A DNA stretch of 64,000 bases from Caenibacillus caldisaponilyticus. GTDB lineage: Bacteria; Bacillota; Bacilli; Bacillales; Sporolactobacillaceae. Location of the stretch: contig NZ_BDDQ01000003.1 in the NCBI RefSeq assembly GCF_002003465.1, positions 62,063-126,062 of the forward strand, given 5' to 3'. Within the stretch, counting starts at the first letter, position 1, and each line of letters opens with the position of its first letter. Positions 41,553-50,705 of this stretch are shown one piece after another. Below the pieces are notes generated by a model that saw nothing but the letters and a program-made list of their open reading frames with translations, was not told the origin of the DNA and did no database searches. A program made the position numbers and the translations under genes.

Positions 41553-42845
41553 ATGTTGACGCGGCGGTTTGAAGAGCTTGATGAGGAAAAAGTGTTCAAA
41601 GATCCGGTCCATCGCTATGTGCACGTGCGCGATCGCTTGATTTGGGATTTGATCGGCACGAAGGAATTTCAGCGGTTGCGCCGCATCCGCCAGCTCGGCA
41701 CGACGTTTTTGACGTTTCACGGCGCCGAACACAGCCGCTTCAGCCATTCTCTCGGCGTTTACGAGATCATGCGGCGAATCATCGAGGAATTGAAAAACTA
41801 TGTCCATTGGGATGAAGAAGAACGGCTGCTTGCGCTCGCGGCGGCGCTTTTGCACGACGTCGGGCACGGGCCGTTTTCCCATTCGTTTGAAAAAGTGTTC
41901 GGGACGGATCACGAGCAGTTCACGCGGGACATCATTTTGGGCGATACGGAAGTTCATGCCGTGCTCGAGCGGATGGGGGCGCATTTTCCGGAAAAGGTCG
42001 CGGACGTCATCGCCAAAACCTATGAAAACAAATTGATCGTCAGCCTCATCTCAAGCCAGATCGATGCCGACCGCATGGACTATTTGTTGCGCGATGCCTA
42101 TTTTACCGGGGTGAGCTACGGGCATTTCGACCTTGAGCGGATTTGGCGGGTGATGCGGCCCAGGGACGACCAAGTCGTCTTCAAGCGCAGCGGCATGCAC
42201 GCCGTCGAAGATTACATCATGAGCCGTTATCAAATGTACTGGCAGGTCTATTTTCACCCCGTGACGCGGAGCGCGGAAGTCATCCTCCGCAAGATTTTGC
42301 ACCGGGCGAAAAAGCTATTCGAAACCGGTTATCGCTTTAAACACGAACCGGGCCTGCTTTCGCCGCTGTTCCGGGATAACATCGGGCTCGCCGATTACCT
42401 CCGCCTCGATGAAGCCGTCATCCTCTATTATTTTGAAGTATGGCAGGACGAACCGGACCCGATCCTCGCCGACCTCTGCTCGCGTTTCGTCAATCGCCGG
42501 CTTTTTAAGTACGTGGAATTCAGCCCGACGAATCTCGAACGGTATACGGAATTGCGCGAGGCTTTTACGGAGGCGGGGATCGATCCGGATTATTATCTCG
42601 TCGTCGATTCTTCATCGGATTTGCCATATGATTTTTACCGGCCCGGAGAAGAAGGCGAACGTTTGCCGATTCACCTTTTAATGCCGGACGGAAGCCTGCG
42701 CGAACTGTCGCGTGAATCCGATGTCGTCGAAGCGATATCGGGCAAGAAGCGCACCGACCATAAACTCTACTATCCCGCCGATTTCATCGACGATCTCAGC
42801 GACCGCCGGGCGGCGAAGTTAAGGATTAAAGAGTTGTTGAAATGA
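41553..42845 (+). CDS. ywfO: HD-domain phosphohydrolase YwfO (dNTP triphosphohydrolase-like)
   Basis: This 430-residue cytoplasmic HD-family protein probably hydrolyses deoxynucleoside triphosphates, as its structural relatives do. The metal motifs are complete: His in HSRFSHSLGV (about 61-70), HD in LLHDVGHGPFSHSF (about 108-121) and Asp in SQIDADRMDYLLRDA (about 167-181). A C-terminal domain rich in acidic and aromatic residues follows. The gene is followed 15 bases later by ywgA, its conserved partner, so they form an operon. Confidence 0.94.
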   Translation: MLTRRFEELDEEKVFKDPVHRYVHVRDRLIWDLIGTKEFQRLRRIRQLGTTFLTFHGAEHSRFSHSLGVYEIMRRIIEELKNYVHWDEEERLLALAAALLHDVGHGPFSHSFEKVFGTDHEQFTRDIILGDTEVHAVLERMGAHFPEKVADVIAKTYENKLIVSLISSQIDADRMDYLLRDAYFTGVSYGHFDLERIWRVMRPRDDQVVFKRSGMHAVEDYIMSRYQMYWQVYFHPVTRSAEVILRKILHRAKKLFETGYRFKHEPGLLSPLFRDNIGLADYLRLDEAVILYYFEVWQDEPDPILADLCSRFVNRRLFKYVEFSPTNLERYTELREAFTEAGIDPDYYLVVDSSSDLPYDFYRPGEEGERLPIHLLMPDGSLRELSRESDVVEAISGKKRTDHKLYYPADFIDDLSDRRAAKLRIKELLK

Positions 42846-42860
42846 CGAGGGGGAATCAGC

Positions 42861-43394
42861 ATGTTGGAAGAGCACGCCAAACTGCTCGGCCTCATCCGGC
42901 ACGCGGGCGAAATCGTTGGCAGAAAAAAGCTGCAAAAGATGATATACATATTGAAAAAATTGAATTACCCGTTCCAAGAAAAATTCCAATTTCATTTTTA
43001 CGGCCCCTATTCGGAAGAATTGACGCTGAAGATTGAAGAGCTTTGCAATTTGAATTTGATGGACGAGCTCAAAGAAGAAAAGGGTGGCTATCATCAGTAC
43101 CGCTATACCTTAACCGAACAGGGCGAGCGGTTTTTGAGCCACTATGAGATCGACATGCCGGGCATCGACGCGCTGGTGCAAACGTTGAACGACCAAAACG
43201 CCCGGTTTCTCGAACTCGTCTCCACGGTTTTGTATTTTAATAATTTGCCGAAAGAAGCCGTCATCGAAAAAGTGAAGGTCGTCAAACAAAAGCAGCATTA
43301 CAGCGACGAGGAGATCGACGAAGCGTTTCGGTTCATCGCTTCTTTACAAAAGGCTGCGGCGGAGACGGGCGCGTCTTCCCATTTTCACCTATAA
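42861..43394 (+). CDS. ywgA: YwgA family protein
   Basis: This 177-residue protein contains a winged-helix-like fold (about 1-85, LIRHAGEIVGRKKLQKMIYILKKL and FYGPYSEELTLKIEEL) and a helical C-terminal part. It resembles the YwgA family of Bacillales and, more distantly, type II toxin-antitoxin-like SocA/antitoxin folds. Its role is not established. GAGGGGG seven bases upstream sets the ATG. It is coupled closely to ywfO, as in B. subtilis. Confidence 0.9.
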   Translation: MLEEHAKLLGLIRHAGEIVGRKKLQKMIYILKKLNYPFQEKFQFHFYGPYSEELTLKIEELCNLNLMDELKEEKGGYHQYRYTLTEQGERFLSHYEIDMPGIDALVQTLNDQNARFLELVSTVLYFNNLPKEAVIEKVKVVKQKQHYSDEEIDEAFRFIASLQKAAAETGASSHFHL

Positions 43395-43585
43395 GGTGGA
43401 CCCGCTCATGTTCGGAGCGCTCCTTGTTCTGAAGACATCTCGGACCGGGTTGAAGCAGAGGTATCCTCAGTTAAGGGGCGCAACTTCCAAGGTTGTGGGC
43501 GGTTCCGCCCTATGAAGCGAGAAAGGCGGCGCTTCGAGCGGCGATGCGTCCGCTTATTATTTGTAACCGGCGGGGGGAATGGATG

Positions 43586-44131
43586 ATGTTCAGCTATAAA
43601 GTCGATGAGGAAATCGTATTGAGGTTGTTGGAACAGGCGGACGCGGCGCCTTTCTTCGCCGTTGTCGACCGCAACCGCGCCCATTTGCGCGAATGGTTGC
43701 CGTGGGTCGATAACATGAACAAGCCCGAAGATTATCAGCCGGTTTTGGCGGCGTGGCGCAAACAATTCGCCGAAGAAAACGGATTTCAAGCCGGAATCTT
43801 TTACAAAGGGAAGATTGCCGGCATGATCGGTTTTCACGGCATCGACCGCGCCAACCGCTCCACGGAGATCGGCTACTGGCTTGCCAAAGAGTATGAAGGC
43901 CGCGGTATCATGACGCGCGCTTGCCGGGCTTTAATCGATTACGCTTTTCATCATCTCGATCTCCATCGGGTCGTCATTCGCTGCGCGACGGAAAACCGCA
44001 AAAGCCGGGCCGTGCCGGAACGGCTCGGTTTTGTTCACGAAGGCACGCTGCGCGATGCGCAATGGCTTTACGATCATTTTGTGGATGTCGAAATCTACAG
44101 CTTGTTGAAGACCGATGCTTCAAAAAGTTGA
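43586..44131 (+). CDS. GNAT-family acetyltransferase (YdaF/RimL-like)
   Basis: This 181-residue enzyme transfers acetyl from acetyl-CoA to an amine, probably a protein N-terminus or a small molecule. It closely follows the YdaF pattern: LRLLEQADAAPFFAVVDRNRAHLREWLPW at the start, the acetyl-CoA loop GYWLAKEYEGRGIMTRA and the NRKSRAVPERLGF motif. The frame is open about 30 codons upstream without a ribosome-binding site; the G-run at 43572-43577 favours ATG 43586 or 43583. Confidence 0.87.
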   Translation: MFSYKVDEEIVLRLLEQADAAPFFAVVDRNRAHLREWLPWVDNMNKPEDYQPVLAAWRKQFAEENGFQAGIFYKGKIAGMIGFHGIDRANRSTEIGYWLAKEYEGRGIMTRACRALIDYAFHHLDLHRVVIRCATENRKSRAVPERLGFVHEGTLRDAQWLYDHFVDVEIYSLLKTDASKS

Positions 44132-44245
44132 GCGTTAAAAACGAAGCATTCGTCCTGCGGGCGTTTGGAGGGGTGCTGGGTTCATCAGGCGCTTGCCATG
44201 TGGACGGAGCGACAACCGCGGTAAAGGATAAAGGGGAGGCTCGGC

Positions 44246-44749
44246 TTGATCGAGATCGTCATCAAGCTCGTTCCATTCGAAGAAAAAGAAGTGCTGCGCC
44301 ACCTGATGCAATTTTATCTTTACGATTTCAGCGAATTTGCGGGTTTTGACGTCAATCGCCACGGCCGTTACGAATACAAATTTTTCGATCACTACTGGAC
44401 GGAAGCCGGCCGTTTTCCTTATTTCATCATGGTCGACCAACAGTACGCTGGCTTCGCGCTCGTAAACCGGCACGGCGTTTTGTTGGTGGAAGGACATTCC
44501 ATCGCCGAGTTTTTCGTCATGCGCAAATACCGGCGGAGAGGGATCGGCGAAGCGGCGGCCCGGCACGTCTTTGCCCAGCATCGCGGCGATTGGGAAGTGC
44601 GGGTCGCGGAAAGCAATGGCGGAGCCCGAGCCTTTTGGCGGCAGGTCATCAGCGGTTACACAAAGGGCCGGTTTGATGAAAGAGCGATGAGGGGCGATTC
44701 GTGGCGCGGCACGATTTTTCTTTTCAACAATGAAGACGAAGCCGGGTGA
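44246..44749 (+). CDS. GNAT-family acetyltransferase
   Basis: This 167-residue protein has the GNAT core: FFVMRKYRRRGIGEAAARHVF is the acetyl-CoA pyrophosphate loop with the R/Q-x-x-G-x-G/A pattern. The N-terminus (LRHLMQFYLYDFSEFAGF) matches a group of uncharacterised Bacillus acetyltransferases. It starts with TTG six bases after GGGGAGG. It lies between another acetyltransferase and a Nudix hydrolase, 21 bases before the latter, so the trio is probably co-transcribed. The acceptor is unknown. Confidence 0.87.
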   Translation: MIEIVIKLVPFEEKEVLRHLMQFYLYDFSEFAGFDVNRHGRYEYKFFDHYWTEAGRFPYFIMVDQQYAGFALVNRHGVLLVEGHSIAEFFVMRKYRRRGIGEAAARHVFAQHRGDWEVRVAESNGGARAFWRQVISGYTKGRFDERAMRGDSWRGTIFLFNNEDEAG

Positions 44750-44770
44750 ATCACGGAAAGGCGGTTCGCG

Positions 44771-45277
44771 ATGTTGAAATATACGATTTGTTTTATCAAA
44801 CGCGGGAAGGACATCCTGATGCTCAACCGCAACACCGCGCCGCAGATGGGCGTGTGGAACGGCGTCGGCGGCAAGCTGGAAGCGGGGGAAACACCCGAGG
44901 ATGGCGTGATCAGGGAAATTCGCGAAGAAACCGGCATCCCGCTGCGGAAAGTCGAGTTCAAAGGGATCGTCACGTGGAACCGGGGCAACGGGTCGGGAAT
45001 GTATGCCTTTGTCGCCGCCCTGCCCGACGATTATGATTACGCGACGCCTAGAGTGACCGATGAAGGCATCCTCGAATGGAAAGCGTTGGATTGGATTATC
45101 CATCCGGATAACCTCGGCGTGGCGGCCCACGTCAAACGTTTCCTGCCGATGATGCTCAACGAATCGGGAATTTATGAATACCGTTGCTTTTTTGAGGCGG
45201 ACGGCCGGCTCGTCGCCTGTCATCGGGTTCCGCTCGAGAACGTCGCCAATCCTCTACCGTTGGGCGAACGGTCTTAA
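44771..45277 (+). CDS. Nudix hydrolase (MutT/8-oxo-dGTP-diphosphatase-like)
   Basis: This 168-residue protein hydrolyses a nucleoside diphosphate derivative. The Nudix box is complete from Gly-34 to about residue 56 (GKLEAGET, then REIREETGI), with MGVWNGVGGK before it as in MutT-like enzymes that clear oxidised dGTP. The exact substrate cannot be read. GGAAAGG lies upstream of the ATG. It is closely spaced after the second acetyltransferase. Confidence 0.9.
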   Translation: MLKYTICFIKRGKDILMLNRNTAPQMGVWNGVGGKLEAGETPEDGVIREIREETGIPLRKVEFKGIVTWNRGNGSGMYAFVAALPDDYDYATPRVTDEGILEWKALDWIIHPDNLGVAAHVKRFLPMMLNESGIYEYRCFFEADGRLVACHRVPLENVANPLPLGERS

Positions 45278-45441
45278 AGGGCGAATGGGCGGTGCCGATA
45301 TGGTCCATTCTTAGTGTATAAACGACCGTCAGCAAACGGGCGGCTTGATCATTCCTCAAGGCAGAGCGGATATGATAAACTTAAAGCAGGTGGATTGGAA
45401 CGATAGCCGCAATGGGCATGGTTCACAAGGAGGAACGATGC

Positions 45442-45954
45442 ATGAAGGATATTTTTGAACAGAAGAACCCGGGCTTTAATATATTGGGCGGCGACTCGAC
45501 ATCGGGTCACGGCGGTTTCGGCGTCGGGACGATCAATTTGGACAACATCTCGCCGATTATCATTGATCCGCAGGAGAAAACGGCCACGGTGGACTTTGGC
45601 GCCCTCCATGCGCGCAGCCAGGTCGAGCGGCGCATCCGGTTTACGACCAACCGTGAAGATTCAGCCGGGGGCAAGCTGTATTGGCTCGTCTGGCTCATGA
45701 CGGAGCGCGGCAAAGACGGCCCGTATTATGCCGGCGCCGGCGCCGCGGAAATGGTGATCAACCGCGAGAAAAAGCGCGGCTATAAAATCTTGGCCGATCA
45801 CGTCAATAAGATGGATAAGGCGCTGAAGGGGAAAGTCGTCCTCGATGAAATGGACGTCGAGTCGAAAAAAATCTTGCGCGACTTTCTCATCAATCACGAC
45901 AAAGGCATGTGGGAGCGCGCCAACGAAGAACTGAAAAAACAATTGGACGTTTGA
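45442..45954 (+). CDS. ywhD: YwhD family protein
   Basis: This 170-residue protein belongs to the Bacillales-restricted YwhD family, of unknown function. It has the recognisable FNILGGDSTSGHGGFGVGTINLDNISP opening, a central LYWLVWLMTERGKDGPYYAGAGAAEM and a charged C-terminal helix. The frame is open ten codons earlier, but AAGGAGG eight bases upstream fixes ATG 45442. It precedes pbpG as in B. subtilis, but the two are convergent. Confidence 0.9.
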   Translation: MKDIFEQKNPGFNILGGDSTSGHGGFGVGTINLDNISPIIIDPQEKTATVDFGALHARSQVERRIRFTTNREDSAGGKLYWLVWLMTERGKDGPYYAGAGAAEMVINREKKRGYKILADHVNKMDKALKGKVVLDEMDVESKKILRDFLINHDKGMWERANEELKKQLDV

Positions 45955-46060
45955 AGCCAAGCCCCTGAATGAAAAATATGACACTTTCTTGAACATTTAG
46001 TGAAAACCTTGTGTCCATCTCGTTCTGACCGTAAACTGAAGATAGCGCGCATATTACAGG

Positions 46061-46102
46061 ACAAACAAAAGCCGTGAGCCCGGGCTCGCGGCTTTTGTTT
46101 GT
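46061..46102. terminator. 42-base near-perfect palindrome acting as a bidirectional terminator
   Basis: The sequence reads the same on both strands with a single mismatched pair: ACAAACAAAAGCCG... to ...CGGCTTTTGTTTGT, with centre GAGCCCGGGCTC. It has a T-rich tail on either strand and ends ywhD transcription. Confidence 0.9.
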
Positions 46103-46455
46103 CGGAGGGCGCCGGGCTTGCCGTTCGGGTTTCGCTCGGCAGTTAGGTGCCCGTTCGCCGAGAAAGCGATAAAAAGATCGCCGCTTGCCTGCTCGGACGC
46201 CAATGAAGGCGGCCCATGCGCGGATTCCCCCGATCCGCGGGCAGCCCAAGCGTCCGAGTCCGAGCCTTGCTTTCATGCTTTGATGAAAGACGACCATTTG
46301 GCGTCCATTCGCGCCGCGTACCGTTTTGGCATCGCTTTCTTTTCAGCCCCGCCTCTATTTTCGCTTGGCTTCATACCCGCCGGGCTTTCCGGCCTTTTCT
46401 TTCCTCATCCCCGCGGTTCCGCGTAAAAATCGTTGCGGTCCCCACGTTCAAGTGT

Positions 46456-46500
46456 AAAACAAAACGGCTCGGGTATGCGTTAAGCCGCACCCGAGCCCCG
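46456..46500 (-). terminator. Terminator of pbpG
   Basis: GGCTCGGGT (46466-46474) and ACCCGAGCC (46489-46497) form a 9-base stem right after the pbpG stop; on the minus strand GTTTTGTTTT follows. Confidence 0.88.
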
Positions 46501-46504
46501 TTTT

Positions 46505-48577
46505 TCACCAAGGCCAATGATTGAAAATCCGGTTGAAAAAGTGGTCGCCGTCATGTTTGTGGCGTTTGGAAGGCGCGCCGAAATCGAGGCGGTGGCCTTT
46601 ATGTTGGTCGCAGGTTTCGGTCGGTTCGGTGCCAGCGAGGTAGTAGGTCGCACGGGCGTTCGGACAGGCGTCGGTCGCCAGCTTCCCGGTGTCGGGATCC
46701 ACCCAAACCTTGACGACGCCCTTTGGAGGTTTGAAGCTGTTTTTCGGTTTGCCTTTAAGAGCATCCTCCATGTAATGCGCCCAAATTTCTTTTGAATAGC
46801 CGGCATCGGGATAGGTCTGAATGGTGCGATGATCGTTGTAACCGACCCAAACCGCCGTTGTCAACTGCGGGGTAAAGCCGATCATCCAGCTGTCCGTGTT
46901 TGTCGAGCCCGTTTTGGCCGCGATCTTATGGGTTAACAGATGGCGGACGCTCTCGCCCGTCACTTTCGCGTAGTCGTTGAGTTTCGGATCAAAAATGCCG
47001 GTCATCAGCTGGGATAAGACGAATGCGGTCGCTTTGTCCAGCACTTGTTCTTTTTCGGGTTTCCATTCGTAGATGGTGTTTCCTTTCCGATCGACGATTT
47101 TCGTGACATAGTGCGGCGTGATCCGCGCGCCGCCGTTGGCGATCGTGCTATACGCCCGTGCCATTTCCATGACGCTCACTTCCTTCGTGCCGAGCGCCAG
47201 CGAAGGAATGGGCGAGAGCGGACTTGTGATGCCCATTTTCCGCGCGGTGTCGACCAGTTGATTCATGCCGATTGCCAAATGCGTTTTGACCGCGTAGATG
47301 TTGTCGGACAGCGCTAGCGCCTGCATCAGCGTGATCGGGCCGCCGGCGTAATACCCCCCGTAATTTTCGGGGGCATATTTGCTGTGGCCGTGATCGAAAA
47401 CAAAGGTGGTCGGTTCGCTTGAAAGCGGTGTCGACGGCGTGAAGCCATGGCGCAAGGCGGCGTAATATAAAAAGGGTTTAAAACTGGAACCGGGCTGGCG
47501 CTTCGCTTTGATCGCCAAATTGTACGACTGTTTGGCGCCATCGCGGCCGCCGATCAGCGCCTGCACCGCACCGGTTCTCGGATCCATCGTCACCAATGCC
47601 GCCTGGATGTCGGAGCCGGGATCGATGACTTTGTTCACCCATTTCTCCGCCTTTTTTTGCAAGCGGGGATCAAGAGTCGTATAAATCTTTAAGCCTCCGG
47701 TCGCGATCGTTTGGTCGTCCAAATGAATCTTGTCGTGCAGCTCATCCAGCACCGCCTCTTGAAAATAGGGCGCCTCGTTCGGTCCGGAAGGATGGTCTTT
47801 GATAATGTGGACCGGTTGACGATAGGCGCTTTGCGCTTCGCTTGCGCTGATGTAGCCGGCTTTCGCCATCGCGTTTAAAACGATGCGCTGGCGCTGTTTC
47901 GCGTTTGCGTAGTAGTCGTCGGGCGTATAGTAGCTCGGCCCTTTCGGAATGCCCGCGAGCAGGCTCGCTTCCGCCAAATTCAAATCGCGGGCGCGCTTGC
48001 CGAAGTAATAGTGGCTGGCCGCCTCCGCCCCGTACATGCCGTGGCCGTAATATACGGTGTTCAAATAGCCCTCAAGAATTTCCTTTTTGGAATAATTCGT
48101 TTCAAGGCGCAGGGTATAAAAGGCTTCGAGGAATTTCCGCTTCCACGTTTTGTCGTTATACAGATAAAGGCTGCGGGCCAGCTGCATGGTCAGCGTGCTC
48201 GCTCCTTCCGCTTTCGACAGGGTGGCGACATCTTTTAAAGCCGAGCCCATGATGCGGCGGACGTCGAAACCGTGATGCTTGAAAAAGCGCTGGTCTTCGA
48301 CGGCGACCGTGGCGCTGACGAGCGGTTCGGCCAGCTCGTTGAGCGGCACCCAATAGCGGTTTTGGTTTTGATGTTCGGCCTCGGCGAACACTTTGCCGTC
48401 GGCGCTGTAAAAAAGCGTGGTTTGCGGCACTTTAATAGAAGGAGGACCGAGAATTTTGGCATAGAGCAGCAGGCTCGCAAACAGGAACGCGCAGAGGGTG
48501 ACGCTCCCGATGCAGATCTTCATAAACCATTTCAAATACATTTTGGGTTTGCGGGACTTGCCGGCCACAGGGTCCAT
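46505..48577 (-). CDS. pbpG: Class A penicillin-binding protein PBP2d (sporulation)
   Basis: This 690-residue bifunctional enzyme polymerises and cross-links peptidoglycan; in B. subtilis PbpG (691 residues) contributes to the spore germ-cell wall. It has an N-terminal membrane anchor (about 20-42), a transglycosylase domain (about 60-240; catalytic Glu in AVEDQRFFKHHGFD and the GASTLTMQLARSLYL motif) and a transpeptidase domain (about 310-620; GSSFKPF, SDN in ALSDNIYA, KTGST). A His-rich tail ends the protein. GAGGGGG stands upstream of the ATG. Confidence 0.95.
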   Translation of the reverse strand: MDPVAGKSRKPKMYLKWFMKICIGSVTLCAFLFASLLLYAKILGPPSIKVPQTTLFYSADGKVFAEAEHQNQNRYWVPLNELAEPLVSATVAVEDQRFFKHHGFDVRRIMGSALKDVATLSKAEGASTLTMQLARSLYLYNDKTWKRKFLEAFYTLRLETNYSKKEILEGYLNTVYYGHGMYGAEAASHYYFGKRARDLNLAEASLLAGIPKGPSYYTPDDYYANAKQRQRIVLNAMAKAGYISASEAQSAYRQPVHIIKDHPSGPNEAPYFQEAVLDELHDKIHLDDQTIATGGLKIYTTLDPRLQKKAEKWVNKVIDPGSDIQAALVTMDPRTGAVQALIGGRDGAKQSYNLAIKAKRQPGSSFKPFLYYAALRHGFTPSTPLSSEPTTFVFDHGHSKYAPENYGGYYAGGPITLMQALALSDNIYAVKTHLAIGMNQLVDTARKMGITSPLSPIPSLALGTKEVSVMEMARAYSTIANGGARITPHYVTKIVDRKGNTIYEWKPEKEQVLDKATAFVLSQLMTGIFDPKLNDYAKVTGESVRHLLTHKIAAKTGSTNTDSWMIGFTPQLTTAVWVGYNDHRTIQTYPDAGYSKEIWAHYMEDALKGKPKNSFKPPKGVVKVWVDPDTGKLATDACPNARATYYLAGTEPTETCDQHKGHRLDFGAPSKRHKHDGDHFFNRIFNHWPW

Positions 48578-49379
48578 CTCATTCGCCCCCTCATCTAGCT
48601 GTGTGCCGTGATGGCGTCACGGTGTATCTGGTTGTATTGGACGGCGGTCGTTTCCGACGTTAAGGTATCCGGTTTTACAAAATGGCATGGGTATCCGCTT
48701 CGGTGCGCGCGTCAGGCTGTTTGGCTTGGCGGGTGCGGAGGCCGGCTTTGGACGGCCGGCGCGGTCCCCGGTTTTGCTGCCCGGATTCGCCGGATTTCTT
48801 GGAAAATGTGGACGGCAGCTGCCCACGTGGCGGCCAGCTTGCCGTGATCGGCGCGTGACCTTTATGACTCACGGTTTCGTTTGCAGCCCCATCGGCTACA
48901 CTTGCAGTATGGAAAAAAGGAGCGGGCGGTAAACGTTCGATGTGCGGGTTGGGCCGTTCGCCGACGGTCCGGCCTTTTTTAAGCCCGTTTTCCAAGGGTG
49001 TCGAAAGAAGTCGCAACGTCCGCCCGGTTGTCTGCCGCTGTTCAGGTTTCGATGGGCAGCTTTCGACCCGATTCGGGCCATTGCCGCCCGGCGGCCGTTT
49101 CCGTCGAGGATTGGCGGTTTGATCCGTTGCAGTTGTCGGTTGGGCCGCGCCTTTTCTCGACCGGATCGGCGCCATATCGCCCGCCCTGTCGATGGGGCGA
49201 TTGTTGGGACGGATTTTTCGAACCGTGGCCGGTTTTTCGAGGCGATGGCGGATCGTTAGACAGCAAAAGGGCTGCCGAACGTTGCGGCTTTCGATTCAAA
49301 GTTAAAGTTGCAATGGACGGCAGGTCGAAGTCGGCCGTTTGACTGAGGAGGCCTGCGAACGTCCGAGCCGTTTCCGTTC
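48578..49379. other. Unusually long gene-free stretch upstream of the polyamine genes
   Basis: About 800 bases are GC-rich. Several reading frames are open on both strands, but none has a ribosome-binding site and recognisable composition. A terminator-like stem with TTTTTT at about 48949-48980 (GGCC...GGCC) is the only structure. Decayed genes or an untranslated RNA are possible. Confidence 0.5.
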
Positions 49380-49407
49380 TTGCTTTTTACAGCCATTCAA
49401 CTATACT
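49380..49407 (+). promoter_or_regulatory. Candidate sigma-A promoter of speE
   Basis: TTGCTT (49380-49385) and TATACT (49402-49407) are 16 bases apart. The leader to speE would be about 240 bases, long enough for a regulatory element, though none was recognised. Confidence 0.5.
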
Positions 49408-49654
49408 TTTTTTGTATCGGATGAAGCGGGTCCGTCCGTTGCCGAATAAGCGGGGCTCGCGGCTGTTCGGTGCAAAAGATATCGAAACGCATAGATGTCG
49501 CAGGACAACGCGGCGGCAGATCCTCCGCAAAGACCGCAATAAGAAGAGGATCGATCCGGCGTTCAGGGAAATGGAACGAACGCACCGGCCCGGTTTGGCT
49601 TACGGTTGCCATGCGGAGCGGTGATCAAAGGACATGCAGGGAGTGACGAAGCAC

Positions 49655-50482
49655 ATGGAGCTTTGGTTTACGGAAAAACAAACGGAACGTTTTGGAATCA
49701 CGGCGAAGATTAAAAGGACTTTACATACGGAACAAACGCCTTATCAAAAATTGGATATGCTCGAAACGGAAGAATTCGGCAACATGCTGACGCTGGACGG
49801 CATGGTCATGACGACGGAGAGAGACGAATTTGTCTACCATGAAATGGTCGCCCACGTGCCGCTGTTCACCCACCCGAACCCTCGGCGCGTGTTGGTCGTC
49901 GGCGGCGGCGATGGCGGCGTGTTGCGGGAAGTCGTGAAGCATCCGGAAGTGGAAAAAGTCACGCTCGTGGAAATCGACGGCAAGGTCATCGAAACGTCGA
50001 AAAAATATTTGCCGTCGATTGCGTCGGCTTTTGACCATCCGAAGGTGGAAGTGATCGTCGGCGACGGTTTTATGCACATCGCGGAAAGCCGCGACGCCTA
50101 TGATGTGATCATGGTCGATTCCACCGAACCGGTCGGCCCCGCCGTCAAATTGTTTGAAAAAGGATTTTATGAAGGGATTTCCAAGGCGTTGAAAGAGGAC
50201 GGGCTGTTCATCGCCCAGACCGATAACCCGTGGTTCAAAGCGGATTTAATCCGTAAAGTATTCAGGGACGTGAAGGAAATTTTCCCGATCACGCGCTTGT
50301 ATACCGCCAATATCCCGACCTATCCGAGCGGGCTTTGGACGTTTACGCTCGGTTCGAAAAAGTACGATCCGCTGAAGGTCGACGCGGGGCGCTTCCGCGA
50401 TGTGGGCACGAAATACTACACCAAGGATCTGCATTTCGCGGCGTTTGTGTTGCCGAAATTTGTCGCGGATTTGACGAAATGA
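49655..50482 (+). CDS. speE: Spermidine synthase (polyamine aminopropyltransferase)
   Basis: This 275-residue cytoplasmic enzyme transfers aminopropyl from decarboxylated S-adenosylmethionine to putrescine. It contains [15 protein letters not shown] (about 81-95), the catalytic Asp in [11 protein letters not shown] and the polyamine-pocket [11 protein letters not shown]. It is near-identical in length and register to B. subtilis SpeE, which starts at about ELWYTEKQ. This supports ATG 49655 (MELWFTEK) over ATG 49634; AGGGAG lies between the two. Confidence 0.97.
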   Translation: MELWFTEKQTERFGITAKIKRTLHTEQTPYQKLDMLETEEFGNMLTLDGMVMTTERDEFVYHEMVAHVPLFTHPNPRRVLVVGGGDGGVLREVVKHPEVEKVTLVEIDGKVIETSKKYLPSIASAFDHPKVEVIVGDGFMHIAESRDAYDVIMVDSTEPVGPAVKLFEKGFYEGISKALKEDGLFIAQTDNPWFKADLIRKVFRDVKEIFPITRLYTANIPTYPSGLWTFTLGSKKYDPLKVDAGRFRDVGTKYYTKDLHFAAFVLPKFVADLTK

Positions 50483-50486
50483 AGGA

Positions 50487-50524
50487 AAACGGCCGCGGTC
50501 GAACGGGCAAGGCGGTGGCCGTTT
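50487..50524 (+). terminator. Hairpin between speE and speB
   Basis: AAACGGCC (50487-50494) and GGCCGTTT (50517-50524) form an eight-base stem with a long loop directly after speE. No T-run follows, so it may attenuate or protect rather than stop transcription. Confidence 0.45.
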
Positions 50525-50705
50525 CGCCATGGAAGCGGCGGCCTTGAAAGCTTAACCCTTCAGCCGCCGTGGCCGGGTTTTCGACTGAGTTTATACTCGG
50601 GGCAAAAGCCGTTTGGAATGCGGAAGAAATTCTTTACGGAAGTCATGGCGGATGCCGGAGCGCGCGGCGGTTGGGGCATCCGGATAGGAAAGGAGAAGCG
50701 CACCG

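Larger units (their letters stand above)
45955..46504. other. Convergent intergenic stretch between ywhD and pbpG
   Basis: The stretch carries two terminators, one near each end. The 350 bases between them are GC-rich and contain no ORF with a convincing ribosome-binding site. Confidence 0.6.

Noticed and set aside
42861-43394. ywgA as part of a toxin-antitoxin or defence system
   Set aside because: The fold similarity is weak and the ywfO-ywgA pairing is a conserved housekeeping arrangement in Bacillales.
43395-43585. Possible T-box leader before the acetyltransferase
   Set aside because: Several short stems occur but the conserved T-box sequence (AGGGTGGNACCGCG) is absent.
48675-49175. 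166-codon minus-strand ORF in the gap before speE
   Set aside because: Arg/Pro-rich composition typical of an antisense GC-rich frame, with no ribosome-binding site and no recognisable domain.
49412-49624. 70-codon Arg-rich ORF upstream of speE
   Set aside because: No ribosome-binding site and composition like random GC-rich sequence; it lies in the presumed speE leader.
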